Part shown: positions 42,493 through 51,549 of the stretch, piece after piece
How positions within the stretch are numbered: the first letter of the stretch is position 1
How the letters are laid out: each line of letters starts with the position of its first letter
From: JAOUGY01 sp963785075
Lineage (GTDB): Bacteria; Actinomycetota; Acidimicrobiia; Spongiisociales; ZC4RG35
Assembly: GCA_963785075.1 (NCBI GenBank)
Contig: CAWATW010000004.1
Span: 1 to 64,000, forward strand
DNA length: 64,000 nt
Direction: 5' to 3'
The notes under the pieces: generated by a model
Databases searched by the model: none
Told to the model about the DNA's origin: nothing
Seen by the model: only the letters and a program-made list of their open reading frames with translations
Made by a program: the position numbers and the translations under genes

Positions 42493-43014
42493 ATGACCGT
42501 CGAGCCCACCACGCCGGCCGACCGGTCTCATGGCGCTCGACGGTCGGCGCTGCTGGTGGCTGCCCTGGCGACCGGCGTGGCGGCGTCGGCCGTCTCGATG
42601 GCCGTGATCGGCGGCCATGGCATCCTGGCCGCGGTCCAGAGCTGCCTCGCCCTGGGATGGAGCCTCCTGGCCCTCCTGGTGGGGCGCGCCGGCGTGCGGC
42701 GCCCAGCCGCGTGGTCGTGGGGAATGCTCCCGGTCACGGTGATGGCGGCGATGACGGCGATCACCATGGTGGGCGCCATCGGTGCGATGACCGAGACCGA
42801 CCTGTGGAACTCGATATCACTGGAAACGATCCCCCGACTCTTGGTTTCGATCGGGTTCTGGACCGTTTGGGCGGTGCCGCCCGCCATTGGAGTCGGGTTG
42901 GCCAGGCGGGCCCGACGCGATGGCGCCCCCAGCACCGTGCCTCCACTGGCCGCCAATGGCGTGATCCTCGTCATGATCCTGTTGCTGGCGGTCTTCGACG
43001 TTCTCGAGGCGTGA
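42493..43014 (+). CDS. Membrane protein of unknown function
   Basis: 173 residues with about five hydrophobic segments (near 20-40, 44-63, 75-98, 112-132, 153-170) and a short charged N-terminus. No motif recognised. It follows the lipoprotein gene by 24 bp and probably forms an operon with it. It converges with ispE, ending 28 bp from its stop. Confidence 0.65.
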   Translation: MTVEPTTPADRSHGARRSALLVAALATGVAASAVSMAVIGGHGILAAVQSCLALGWSLLALLVGRAGVRRPAAWSWGMLPVTVMAAMTAITMVGAIGAMTETDLWNSISLETIPRLLVSIGFWTVWAVPPAIGVGLARRARRDGAPSTVPPLAANGVILVMILLLAVFDVLEA

Positions 43015-43042
43015 GGCGCCGAGAGGGTCGACTGGCGCGATG

Positions 43043-43888
43043 TCAAGCGAGGCGCTCCACCCCGCGGCGCCTGAGCGGAGCGGCGAACCGGGCTCGGCTG
43101 TCGGCGGATGCCTCGGCCGCGGCGGACTCGGCCTCGTCGATGTCGGCGAAGTAGGCGAAGACGCTTGGCCCGCTCCCCGACAATGCCACCGGCGTCCCCC
43201 ATCGCCCGGCGAGGTCCACCATCCAGTCACCGAGCTCCGGACGCAGATCGAGCGCAGCCGCCATGAGGTCGTTGCCGAGCTCGCCGTAGCCTCGGAGCAC
43301 GGGCGGGAGTGCACGCTGTGGTATCGCCTCGCCCTCGGGGAACCCGAGATCGTCCCAGCGGCGATAGACGTCCCGCGTGGACAGTTCGAAGGGCGGGACC
43401 ACCACCGCCACCGCGAAGCCCGCCAGGTGCTCGATCGGAGTGATGAGCTCGCCGTAGCCTTCCATCCACGCTGTGCCGCCGGTGAGGAAGAACGTGACGT
43501 CGGCACCGACTTCGCGGGCCGACTCGACCACTTTCGAGTCGGGGACCCGGGCGATCTCCTGCCCCAACCTGAGGGCGGCCGCGGCGTCGGAGCTTCCTCC
43601 ACCCATTCCCGCCGCCACCGGCGTCCGCTTGGTGAGGACCATCCGGAGTGGGCGGCGTGATCCACCGAGCGTCTCGAGCGCCTTCCACACCAGATTCGAC
43701 TCGTCGTCGGGGAGCTCCGCCCCTTCGATGACCAGCTCGTCGTCGTCGGCTGCATCTGCTGCCAGCGTGTCCCCCCATTCGAGCGTCTGGATGAGCGACC
43801 GGAGTGGGTGATAACCGTTCCGCCCCGGTGGGTGGACCCGAAGCGACAGATTCACCTTGGCGGGAGCGAAGTACTCGAGTTCAGCCAT
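43043..43888 (-). CDS. ispE: 4-diphosphocytidyl-2-C-methyl-D-erythritol kinase
   Basis: 281-residue GHMP kinase of the MEP isoprenoid pathway. N-terminal FAPAKVNLSLRV, the ATP loop VAAGMGGGSSDAAAALR, and the GSGPSVFA motif are present. It overlaps rsmA by 8 bp, as in most actinobacteria. A diverged fragment of another ispE tail lies at 40749-40850. Confidence 0.95.
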   Translation of the reverse strand: MAELEYFAPAKVNLSLRVHPPGRNGYHPLRSLIQTLEWGDTLAADAADDDELVIEGAELPDDESNLVWKALETLGGSRRPLRMVLTKRTPVAAGMGGGSSDAAAALRLGQEIARVPDSKVVESAREVGADVTFFLTGGTAWMEGYGELITPIEHLAGFAVAVVVPPFELSTRDVYRRWDDLGFPEGEAIPQRALPPVLRGYGELGNDLMAAALDLRPELGDWMVDLAGRWGTPVALSGSGPSVFAYFADIDEAESAAAEASADSRARFAAPLRRRGVERLA

Positions 43889-44696
43889 GCCACACCTCTG
43901 CCAGTCGAAGGTAGTCGTCTGCGGTCAACTCCTCGGCGCGTCGATCGGCACCGATGCCGGCGGCAGATACCATGCTCTCGACATCCGCCACGACCGAGGC
44001 CAGCGACCGGCGAAGCATCTTGCGGCGCTGCCCGAATGCTGCCATGGCGAGGCGTATCGCAGCTTCGGATGTCGCAGGCGCAGGAATGCGATCCATGGTC
44101 ACCACCGCCGAGCCGACGCGGGGCGGGGGCACAAAGACCTGCGGGGGAACGGTGAACGCCAGCGAGGTCCGGGCGTGGATCTGTGCGACCACCGACGGGA
44201 TGCCGTAGTCCTTGTTGCCCGGCGTCGCCACCAGGCGACGCGCCACCTCGAGCTGGACCATCACGACAAAACGCCGGATCTGGGGAACATGCCGGAGCGC
44301 ATCCAGCACCAGAGGCGTCCCGACGTTGTACGGGAGGTTGGCCACCATCACCCAGCCGTCACCCTCGAGCTCCGCCGACAGGTCCACCTTGGTCGCGTCG
44401 ACGAATCGCAAATCGACGTTGTCCCGGCCATCGATCACCTCCCGCAGGAGCGGCTCGAGGTCGCGGTCGATCTCATAGGCGACCACCCTGGCCCCCGTCG
44501 CTGCGAGGGCCACGGTCAGCGTTCCGGTGCCGGGTCCGATCTCCACCACCCGCTCGCCGGGGCCGATCCCGGCGACCTTCACGATCTTTGCCGTGAGGTT
44601 CGGGTCGGCCAGGAAGTGCTGGCCGAGTGCCTTCCGGGGCGACAGATCATGACGTTCCAGGAGCTTTCGGACATCGGACCGCGATTGAGCGTTCAC
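43881..44696 (-). CDS. rsmA: 16S rRNA (adenine-1518/1519) dimethyltransferase
   Basis: 271 residues (KsgA). Shows KALGQHFLADPN, the SAM motif VVEIGPGTGTLT, and the catalytic NLPY in VANLPYNVGTPL. It dimethylates two adenines in helix 45 of 16S rRNA. The GTG at 44696 overlaps the tatD stop by 4 bp (GTGA) and gives the family's N-terminus. Confidence 0.95.
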   Translation of the reverse strand: MNAQSRSDVRKLLERHDLSPRKALGQHFLADPNLTAKIVKVAGIGPGERVVEIGPGTGTLTVALAATGARVVAYEIDRDLEPLLREVIDGRDNVDLRFVDATKVDLSAELEGDGWVMVANLPYNVGTPLVLDALRHVPQIRRFVVMVQLEVARRLVATPGNKDYGIPSVVAQIHARTSLAFTVPPQVFVPPPRVGSAVVTMDRIPAPATSEAAIRLAMAAFGQRRKMLRRSLASVVADVESMVSAAGIGADRRAEELTADDYLRLAEVWHG

Positions 44697-45454
44697 ACCA
44701 CCCCCGGTGGTCGGCCGAACACCTCGGCTGCCCGTCGAGAGGTGATCTCCATGACTTCCAGTGAGTCGAGACCCCACACCTCGGCGAGAGCTGCCCCGAC
44801 CAGCGCGACCCATTTCGGCTCGTTCTGCTCGGCACGATGGGGAGGCGGGGCCAGATAGGGAGTGTCGGTCTCGACCATCGTCCGTTGAGGTGGTGCGATC
44901 GCCGCACCTCGCCGAACGGTGTCTCCGGTATCGAAGGCCACGGGCCCGGCAAACGAAAACGTGACCCCGAGATCGGCGAAGCGACGGGTCCACTTGGGTC
45001 CGCCCGTCCAGCAGTGGAGCACGGTGGAAGGGCCGACACCGAAGCGATCGACGAGATCGTGGACATCGGCGAACGCATCACGGCAGTGAACGATCAGCGG
45101 CTTTCCGAGCGCCACCGCAAGCTCTATGTGGCGAGTGAAGGCAGCGCGCTGAACGTCACGCGGTGAGAGATCTCGGTAGTAGTCCAGTCCGGTCTCCCCG
45201 ATGGCGCAGGCTGCGGCAGAGATCTCGACGATCGTCTCCCACTCCTCATCGAGACGTTCGGAGTCGTGCGGGTGCAGCCCTGCACTCGCAAGGAGCCGGT
45301 CCGGATGGGCGGCCGCCAGTTCGGAGGCCGCGACGGAGGAGGCTGCATCGATGCCCGGAACCACCATCCAATCGACGGAGGTCGCGCGTTCCATGAGCTC
45401 GACGGGAGAGCGACCGTCGAGCTGGAGATGACAGTGCGTGTCGACCCAGCCCAT
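44693..45454 (-). CDS. tatD: TatD family metal-dependent hydrolase
   Basis: 253 residues. Metal ligands are visible in VDTHCHLQLDG, GETGLDYYRD, IVHCRDA and the ETDTPYLAP loop. The family comprises 3'-5' exonucleases and related DNases. First gene of a tatD-rsmA-ispE operon; the start is an ATG in a 185-bp gap shared with the divergent AbrB gene. Confidence 0.93.
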   Translation of the reverse strand: MGWVDTHCHLQLDGRSPVELMERATSVDWMVVPGIDAASSVAASELAAAHPDRLLASAGLHPHDSERLDEEWETIVEISAAACAIGETGLDYYRDLSPRDVQRAAFTRHIELAVALGKPLIVHCRDAFADVHDLVDRFGVGPSTVLHCWTGGPKWTRRFADLGVTFSFAGPVAFDTGDTVRRGAAIAPPQRTMVETDTPYLAPPPHRAEQNEPKWVALVGAALAEVWGLDSLEVMEITSRRAAEVFGRPPGVV

Positions 45455-45639
45455 CGGCGCAATGTAGGCGATGCGCCCGTCATCGCGCGACCCGGGTGGG
45501 TATGGTGATCAAAAGGGGATGACCACCTGTCACTTGCACTGCCGATCCCGAGCGCTGAGACGTCGATCGGCGATAGGCGGCGCTGATGGGTCGAGGGCCC
45601 TCGTACATCACTCCACAGGCCAGAAGGGTGTTGTCGACC

Positions 45640-45873
45640 ATGGAATCGGGCATTGCACGGAAGATCGACGACCTCGGAAGGATCGTGATTCCCGCCGAGA
45701 CCCGCCGGATGTTCAACATTCGCGAAGGTGACCACCTCACGATCGCAATCGAGGGATCGGCGATCGTGCTTCGCAAGGTGGACAGCACCTGCATCTTCTG
45801 CGGTACGACCGACCACGTGACGGCCTTCAAGGAAAAGGGCATCTGCGGGACCTGTCGCCACCAGCTGGCGTGA
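45640..45873 (+). CDS. AbrB/SpoVT-type DNA-binding protein with C-terminal zinc ribbon
   Basis: 77 residues. The swapped-hairpin AbrB domain (MESGIARKIDDLGRIVIPAE, then FNIREGDHLTI, to about residue 48) is joined to a compact four-cysteine ribbon (CIFCG near 53, GICGTC near 70). It is expected to be a transition-state-type DNA-binding dimer. The upstream ATG at 45586 adds residues unlike the family. It is followed 30 bp later by rsmI and diverges from tatD. Confidence 0.85.
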   Translation: MESGIARKIDDLGRIVIPAETRRMFNIREGDHLTIAIEGSAIVLRKVDSTCIFCGTTDHVTAFKEKGICGTCRHQLA

Positions 45874-45903
45874 GGCCGAGTCCCCTGGTTGTAGGGTCGA
45901 CCG

Positions 45904-46731
45904 ATGCCCGGAAAGCTGATCGTCTGTGCCACCCCGCTCGGGAACCTCGGCGATGTCTCCGATCGACTTCGGGATGCTCTCCGTCAGGCAGACGTCGTGT
46001 TCGCCGAAGACACGCGTAGATCGCGCACCCTCACCGATGCGATGGGGATCAAGGTCGACATGCGGAGCTACTTCGCAGGGAACGAGCGCACCCGAGACGT
46101 CGAACTCGACCAGTTGTTGCACGACGGTTTGACGGTCGCCCTGATGACGGATGCCGGCACGCCCGTGGTCAGCGACCCGGGTGCGGGAGCGGTCGAGGCG
46201 GCCCGGCGAGCCGGAGCCGTCGTCACGCTGATCCCGGGTCCGAGTGCCGTGACCGGCGCCGTCGCCGTGTCGGGCATGACGGGCGATCGTTTCGTCTTCG
46301 AAGGGTTCCTGCCTCGCAAGGGGTCCGAACGTGCGGCCCGGCTGGAGGAGCTCGTAGGAGAGCAACGCACGATCGTCCTGTTCGTTGCACCTCACCGGCT
46401 GCTCGACGACCTCCGGGATCTGTCCGAGACGCTGGGGGCCGACAGACCGGTGTGCATCGTGCGCGAGCTCACCAAGATGCACGAGGAGATCCAATGGACG
46501 ACGCTCGACGACGCATTGGAGGAGTGGTCGGATCGTGGCCCAAAAGGCGAATACACGATCGTGGTACAGGGCGCCGAACCGATGGTTCATGACGTCGACG
46601 AGGCGGTGACGCTGGCACGAAGTCTCCTGGACAAGGGTGTGGCGCCCTCGCAGGCCGCTCGCGAAGCCTCCAGAGAGCTGGGCGTCCATCGTCGGGACGT
46701 CTACCGACGGCTGCTCGAGGCCGACGACTGA
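45904..46731 (+). CDS. rsmI: 16S rRNA (cytidine-1402-2'-O)-methyltransferase
   Basis: 275 residues of the tetrapyrrole-methylase fold. Typical RsmI sequence: LIVCATPLGNLGDVSDR, VFAEDTRRSRTL, VALMTDAGTPVVSDPG, IPGPSAVTGAVAVSGM, FEGFLPRKG. It methylates C1402 of 16S rRNA at the 2' oxygen. It is close to rsmA on the chromosome, as in many genomes. A partial transporter gene begins 3 bp after its stop. Confidence 0.95.
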   Translation: MPGKLIVCATPLGNLGDVSDRLRDALRQADVVFAEDTRRSRTLTDAMGIKVDMRSYFAGNERTRDVELDQLLHDGLTVALMTDAGTPVVSDPGAGAVEAARRAGAVVTLIPGPSAVTGAVAVSGMTGDRFVFEGFLPRKGSERAARLEELVGEQRTIVLFVAPHRLLDDLRDLSETLGADRPVCIVRELTKMHEEIQWTTLDDALEEWSDRGPKGEYTIVVQGAEPMVHDVDEAVTLARSLLDKGVAPSQAAREASRELGVHRRDVYRRLLEADD

Positions 46732-46734
46732 ACG

Positions 46735-47304
46735 GTGATCGACCCGATCGGCGCGATGGCTGCGGTGGGTGCCAACGTGTCATTCGCCCTGGGCGTCGTG
46801 CTCACCGAACATCTCACGCCCACCCAGCGGCGCGTATCGGCGACTGGGTGGCAACTGCTCTCCAGCTCCCTCATCCTCGTGCCCCTGGCACTGTTGATCG
46901 AAGGCGCGCCACCGCAGTTCACCGCCACCAACCCGTGGGGCTTCGCCTATCTAAGCCTCGTGACCACCGGACTCGCCTTCGTGATCTGGTTTGCAGGAAT
47001 CCGCAACCTCCCCACACCGGTCCCGCCACTGCTGGGACTGGCGGCACCGCTCACCGGAGCCGTGCTCGGCTGGCTCTTGTTGGGAGAATCGCTCGCGCCC
47101 TCACAGATCGCGGGATTCACCGTCTCGGTCTCGGCTGTGGGATATGGCGCGCCGCGTCGAGCTCCCGGTGTTGCGCCGTCATCGCCTCACGACAAGAGCC
47201 GGTTGCGCGCCAGGCCCCCGGAGGTCGCGACCGCCGTCATCCGCCTGCCATCATCGCCCGCCAGTCGGGATTGTCTGGCGCATCCGGCTCCCACGAGCGC
47301 ATGA
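46735..47304 (+). pseudogene. C-terminal half of an EamA/DMT-family transporter
   Basis: From a GTG at 46735 the frame encodes one EamA repeat, about residues 1-135. DPIGAMAAVGANVSFALG and the TGLAFVIWFAGIR and GLAAPLTGAVLGWLLLGE segments are those of the second half of a ten-helix transporter. The first half is absent because rsmI ends 3 bp upstream. The last 50 or so residues are proline- and arginine-rich and run antisense into a cytochrome gene. I read this as a 5'-truncated remnant, though a single-repeat EamA dimer is conceivable. Confidence 0.6.
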
Positions 47305-47698
47305 ACGTCGCAACTGCCTTGATCTGTTCGGTGGTCAGCGGCCCACCGAAATCGAGCGAGTAGGCGCTCATCTGCGACCCCGGCACACCGATCGCCACGA
47401 GTTGACGAACCTGTTCGTCCGTGGCCGACTGCAGGAACTGCTGCGAGTTGAGGGCGGGCCCGATTCCACCCTCGCCGTTCAGTCCGTGACAGGCCGAGCA
47501 GTTGATCCCGAAGATCGCCTCCCCCTCCTCCTCGAGCGAGGAGAGCTGCAGCTCACGCGCATCGTCTCGGGCCGTGGGTTCGAACCATCGGTACAACGGG
47601 AACACCGCCACCATCGCAAGCATCAGAACCACACCCCACAACATGACCTTGTTGGTGGACGCCTCGACCTCTGGGTCGGTGGTGTAACCGTACGGCAT
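47237..47698 (-). CDS. Membrane-anchored cytochrome c of the bc complex
   Basis: 153 residues. A membrane helix (about 20-42: MLWGVVLMLAMVAVFPLY) is followed by a periplasmic class I cytochrome c with CSACH near residue 80 and a distal methionine region (GSQMSAYSLDFGG). The start overlaps the Rieske stop by one base (TGATG). As the last gene of the operon it likely accepts electrons from the Rieske protein and passes them to the oxidase. Confidence 0.88.
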   Translation of the reverse strand: MPYGYTTDPEVEASTNKVMLWGVVLMLAMVAVFPLYRWFEPTARDDARELQLSSLEEEGEAIFGINCSACHGLNGEGGIGPALNSQQFLQSATDEQVRQLVAIGVPGSQMSAYSLDFGGPLTTEQIKAVATFMRSWEPDAPDNPDWRAMMAGG

Positions 47699-48207
47699 CA
47701 GTGGCCCTCCCCCGAGGCACACGATGGTCCAGTGGCGGGCTCGTCGATGCTCTCGGCGCCCGGCGGCGGGCCAAGCTCGGTCTCACCGGTGTCGATGTAG
47801 ATCAACCCGTCGTCGCCGATCTCGATCGGATACTCGTCCATGCCCCGAGGAGCGGGACCGGCCCGATACTCCCCCGCTCGGTTGAACAACGAACCATGGC
47901 ATGGGCACTCGAACTGACCCGACGATGGACAGAACGGAACTCTGCATCCCAGGTGCGTGCACTTCTGGGCCAAGGCGCGGACCTCGCCGTCGATCCGGAC
48001 GAGGTAGGAACGGGCGGCAGGCACCTCGAGCACACCCGTGTCCGGGACTGCCTCGGGCGGAACCGCCCGGACCTTGCCCCCGAACCCGGTGGTGGGAAGT
48101 GGCTGGATGAGATCCCAGCTCGTCCAGGCGCCGGCGACGCCGAGCAGCGCCACGCCACCCTTCCAGGCATTGGCGAGGAACTCGCGTCGTCTGATGATCT
48201 CACTCAT
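47698..48207 (-). CDS. Rieske iron-sulfur protein of the cytochrome bc complex
   Basis: 169 residues. An N-terminal anchor with a twin-arginine-like RRREFL motif is followed by a Rieske domain with both cluster boxes, CTHLGC and CPCHGS. The disulfide cysteine is present (PFC). It carries electrons from quinol at cytochrome b to cytochrome c. Start overlaps the subunit IV-like gene by 4 bp, and its stop overlaps the cytochrome c start. Confidence 0.93.
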   Translation of the reverse strand: MSEIIRRREFLANAWKGGVALLGVAGAWTSWDLIQPLPTTGFGGKVRAVPPEAVPDTGVLEVPAARSYLVRIDGEVRALAQKCTHLGCRVPFCPSSGQFECPCHGSLFNRAGEYRAGPAPRGMDEYPIEIGDDGLIYIDTGETELGPPPGAESIDEPATGPSCASGEGH

Positions 48208-48752
48208 AGTTCACCGTGCCATTCGATCCAGGGCCAGACCCACCCCCAGTTCGGGCCGCGGAATGCGAACCCGATCAGCGTGAGGATGATCCAGATGACG
48301 AGGAATGTCGTGAAGGTCCCAACCGCCACCTTTCGATGGCGCGGCTTCAGATACTCACTCCGGTCGATGTACGGCAACGCGACGAGCCCCAGCAGGATTG
48401 CGGTCGGGACCAACACCCCGGCGATCAGCGGATGGAAATGCGCCAACAGCTCTTGGAGCGCCGCGAAATACCAGGGAGCCTTCTCGGGGTTGGGTGTGAT
48501 CGTCGGGTTCGCCACCTCGCGAAGCGGGGCGTCGAACAGGACAGAGATCACCAACACGAGCAGAAGTGTGGCGAGAGCCGCGACTCCGTGCCTCACGAGA
48601 AGGTGCGGCCACACCATCACGGCATCCTGCGCCTCGAGCTCCTTGCGCTCCCCGGCCACCGGCTTGCCCGGCACCACACCGAGCACCCGCTTGCCATTGG
48701 CCATCTCGGGTTTGGCCGTGAGCTCGACGGGCACCTGGTTCGAGTCAGACAT
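48204..48752 (-). CDS. Cytochrome b C-terminal domain protein (PetD/subunit IV-like)
   Basis: 182 residues with three main membrane helices. The quinone-site motif reads NPEKAPWYFAALQELL (PEWY-like, here PWYF), and the next helix has FHPLIAGVLVPT. With the separate N-terminal gene this makes a split cytochrome b, as in b6f and some actinobacterial and firmicute complexes. The 45-residue N-terminal extension is polar. It overlaps the PetB-like gene by 8 bp. Confidence 0.88.
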   Translation of the reverse strand: MSDSNQVPVELTAKPEMANGKRVLGVVPGKPVAGERKELEAQDAVMVWPHLLVRHGVAALATLLLVLVISVLFDAPLREVANPTITPNPEKAPWYFAALQELLAHFHPLIAGVLVPTAILLGLVALPYIDRSEYLKPRHRKVAVGTFTTFLVIWIILTLIGFAFRGPNWGWVWPWIEWHGEL

Positions 48753-49515
48753 CCGGCTCACTCCTCTCCACGTCGAGCATGGCGTCCTTCCTCCATCTCC
48801 ACAGGTGGACCATCAACACGATCACGATCACGGTCGGCAGCACCGCCACGTGAAGCACATAGAACCGGAGCAGGGTCGCCGAGCTCACCGTCGACCCCCC
48901 GAGCAGGATCTGCTGCACCGTCTCACCCATGAATGGAACGTAGGCCGCCATCTCGGTCCCCACCGTGACCGCCCAGTATGCGAGCTGGTCCCAAGGGAGC
49001 AGATAGCCGGTGAACGACATGAGCAGGGTGAGCACCAGCAGCACCACACCGATCACCCAGTTGAACTCCTTGGGGTGCTTGTAGGCACCACGGTAGAACA
49101 CACGGGCCATGTGGGCCGATACCGCCAGCACCATGAGGTGTGCGGACCAGCGGTGCACGTTGCGGATGTATTGGCCGAATGCGACCTCGGTCTGGATGGT
49201 CTGGATGTTCGTGTAGGCCTGGTTCGGACTCGGCACGTAGAAGAACATCAGATAGATGCCGGACGCCACCAGCGAGCCGAACAGCACGGTCGAGATGGCG
49301 CCGAGGTACCACGAATACCGGATTCCGATCTCGTGGCGCCGCATCTTGACCGGATAGATGTGGAGGAAGAAGTTCGACCAATGCCCGGCCGCCCGGTCTC
49401 TCGGTGTCACCCGGTCGGGCGACCTCCAGATCGAACGACCGATGGTGCTCTTGCGCACCCGGTCGATGACGCCGGAACCTCCGACATCGGGGTCGTTACG
49501 GTCCATCAGGTCCAT
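48745..49515 (-). CDS. Cytochrome b N-terminal protein (PetB-like, diheme)
   Basis: 256 residues with four membrane helices. The two heme-ligating pairs are visible: NVHRWSAHLM to SAHM (His-x13-His) and VLHVAVLP to MVHLW (His-x14-His). The x14 spacing is the b6f style. GYLLPWDQ is the conserved loop motif. The ATG at 49515 lies inside the last codons of the GltD-like gene (10-bp overlap), so the oxidoreductase and the quinol complex are translationally coupled. Confidence 0.9.
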   Translation of the reverse strand: MDLMDRNDPDVGGSGVIDRVRKSTIGRSIWRSPDRVTPRDRAAGHWSNFFLHIYPVKMRRHEIGIRYSWYLGAISTVLFGSLVASGIYLMFFYVPSPNQAYTNIQTIQTEVAFGQYIRNVHRWSAHLMVLAVSAHMARVFYRGAYKHPKEFNWVIGVVLLVLTLLMSFTGYLLPWDQLAYWAVTVGTEMAAYVPFMGETVQQILLGGSTVSSATLLRFYVLHVAVLPTVIVIVLMVHLWRWRKDAMLDVERSEPDV

Positions 49516-51323
49516 GTGGGCACTCCAACTCCAGTCCACATCCCCATCGAAAGGGCGTCGGTCGGGCAACGTTCGATACACAACGCGCAACGAATGCACT
49601 TCTCTTCGTCGAGCAGCAGAGCGGTCCCTCCAGCCGGCCCACCGGCCTCCTCAGAGGGCACAAGATCGATCAGGTCGAGCGGGCAGACGTCCGCACACAG
49701 CGCACACAGCACGCACTTGTGAACGTCGAGAAGGATGTTGGCGAAGCACCGAAGGCACCGGGCCGCCTCGCAGCGAGCCTGTTGCTCCGTGAAGCCGAGT
49801 TCGACCTCGGCGAGACCCATCCGCCGGCCCGTGTCCAGGGTCGGCACGTCCACCCGATTCTCACGGTCGTACACGTCCTCGAGCCGGTGGAATTGCCTCA
49901 GCTGCACCATGATCCCGGGGCGATCCTCCACCACCTCGCCACCGAAGCTGCGATGGATGTCGGTCGCCGATCGGCGGCCGTCCGCGATGGCGTCGATCAG
50001 CGTCCGGGGGCCCTTGGCCGCATCCCCACCCGACCAGATCCCGGCGACCGACGTCGCTCCCGTCACGTTGTCGATCTGAATGGTCCGACGGGGACTGATC
50101 TCTGGCCCCTGATCGCCGAGCGCATCGAGGTCGATCGCCTGCCCAATGGCGAGGATCACGGTGTCGGCTTCGGTCACCGCCACGTCGTCCTGGTCGAACA
50201 CGGGGGCGAACCGACCCTCGGCATCGAAGACCGACTTGACACCGATCGTCTCGATGCCGACCACCTTGCCGTCCTCGACGAGGATGCGGGCCGGACCGCG
50301 TCGGTTTACGAACTCGATGCCCTCCACCTCAGCTTCTTCGATCTCGAAGTCGTGCGCAGGCATCTCTTCACGGGACTCGAGCGAGATCACCGTGATCTGC
50401 TTGGCGCCTGCTCGGTGCGCCGTCCTCGCTGCGTCGATCGACAAGGTCTTTGCGGAGGCATCATCGGTCCCGTACGACGACCCTGGGTCGGGCGCCGGCA
50501 CGGCCACTTCGCCGCCGTTCACACCGCTGGAAGCGGCATACTCGGCGGCGCGAAGCGCGGTTCGGGCAGCGTCCATGGCAACATCTCCGCCACCGATGAC
50601 CACGACGCGTTCGCCGACGTTGACCTCGAAACCCCGGTTCATGTTGATGAGGAATTCGATGGCTTTGAAAACGCCGTCGGCATCGCCGCCCTCGATGTCG
50701 AGCCCTCGCCCGAGGGTGGCGCCGATCCCCAGGAAGATGGCATCGTGGCGGTCCCGCAGCTCGGCGAGGGTGACGTCTTGGCCGAGACGCGTGTTGTATT
50801 GGACCTCGACGCCGAGGTCGATGATCGCCTGTACGTCTGCCGCCAGGACCGACCGATCCAGCCGGTATTCGGGGATACCCAGCCACATGGCGCCACCGAG
50901 TTTGTCGGTCGCCTCGTACACCGTCACGCCGTATCCGAGGCGCCGGAGGTCATGCGCACACGCCATGCCTGCCGGCCCGCCACCCACGATGCCAATGGTC
51001 TGGGGCAGGGTCGTTGGAGGCGGGGCCGCCACCTTCTCCCAGGTCCGACCGTTGTCGGTCTCGGTACCGAATTGCTCGGTGACGAAACGCTTCAGAGCTC
51101 GGATGGCGATCGGGCGGTCGATTTCTCCTCTGCGGCAGGCATCCTCACAGGGCGCCGCACACACCCGGCCACAGACCGACGCAAACGGGTTCGGCAATCG
51201 GGCCGTGAGATACGCGAGCTCGTCGTCGCCGTCGGCGATCGCCGCCACGTACATCCCGGCATTGGTGTGCACCGGACAAGCCGCCAAGCAAGGAATGTTG
51301 ATGTCGTAGTACTCCAGCGTCAC
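49506..51323 (-). CDS. FAD/NAD(P)-dependent iron-sulfur oxidoreductase, GltD-like, with extra ferredoxin domain
   Basis: 605 residues. Order: N-terminal cysteine-rich domain (C12, C16, then VCGRVCAAPCEDACRRG) as in the small subunit of glutamate synthase; FAD loop GIVGGGPAGMACA; NAD(P) loop VVVIGGGDVAMDAARTA; and a C-terminal double [4Fe-4S] ferredoxin (CVLCALCADVCPLD and CIRCALCIERCP) absent from GltD. No GltB is nearby. It overlaps the cytochrome b gene, which suggests it passes NAD(P)H electrons towards the quinone/bc complex. The GTG at 51323 has GGGAG 7 nt upstream. Confidence 0.88.
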   Translation of the reverse strand: MTLEYYDINIPCLAACPVHTNAGMYVAAIADGDDELAYLTARLPNPFASVCGRVCAAPCEDACRRGEIDRPIAIRALKRFVTEQFGTETDNGRTWEKVAAPPPTTLPQTIGIVGGGPAGMACAHDLRRLGYGVTVYEATDKLGGAMWLGIPEYRLDRSVLAADVQAIIDLGVEVQYNTRLGQDVTLAELRDRHDAIFLGIGATLGRGLDIEGGDADGVFKAIEFLINMNRGFEVNVGERVVVIGGGDVAMDAARTALRAAEYAASSGVNGGEVAVPAPDPGSSYGTDDASAKTLSIDAARTAHRAGAKQITVISLESREEMPAHDFEIEEAEVEGIEFVNRRGPARILVEDGKVVGIETIGVKSVFDAEGRFAPVFDQDDVAVTEADTVILAIGQAIDLDALGDQGPEISPRRTIQIDNVTGATSVAGIWSGGDAAKGPRTLIDAIADGRRSATDIHRSFGGEVVEDRPGIMVQLRQFHRLEDVYDRENRVDVPTLDTGRRMGLAEVELGFTEQQARCEAARCLRCFANILLDVHKCVLCALCADVCPLDLIDLVPSEEAGGPAGGTALLLDEEKCIRCALCIERCPTDALSMGMWTGVGVPTWT

Positions 51324-51361
51324 GACTGCGCTCCCGGGAGGAACGCAGAGCTCAACCACGG

Positions 51362-51389
51362 GTAGAACGTAGAACGTAGAACGAAGGAC
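51362..51389. repeat. Heptamer tandem repeat (GTAGAAC type)
   Basis: Three perfect GTAGAAC units and a GAAGGAC variant. It lies in the gap upstream of the GltD-like gene. Confidence 0.88.
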
Positions 51390-51472
51390 GTTTCGTGCCT
51401 GGCCGGCAGTGGAACTCCGAAGGTTCTGCCGCTTCCAGGACCGCACGGAGCGCTCTCGTGGAGGCCGAGAGA

Positions 51473-51500
51473 GTCGTACGTTGTACGTAGGACGTTGTAC
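51473..51500. repeat. Heptamer tandem repeat (GTTGTAC type)
   Basis: Four units in register (GTCGTAC, GTTGTAC, GTAGGAC, GTTGTAC), all of the form GTnnnAC. It is 84 bp from the previous run, in the same intergenic gap. Confidence 0.85.
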
Positions 51501-51549
51501 CCGCAACCCGACGGCGATCTGACCGACGACCCCCTGCTCGTGTCCGGCA

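Noticed and set aside
49506..51323. Glutamate synthase small subunit
   Set aside because: There is no gltB in the window, the protein has an extra two-cluster ferredoxin end, and it is coupled to cytochrome b.
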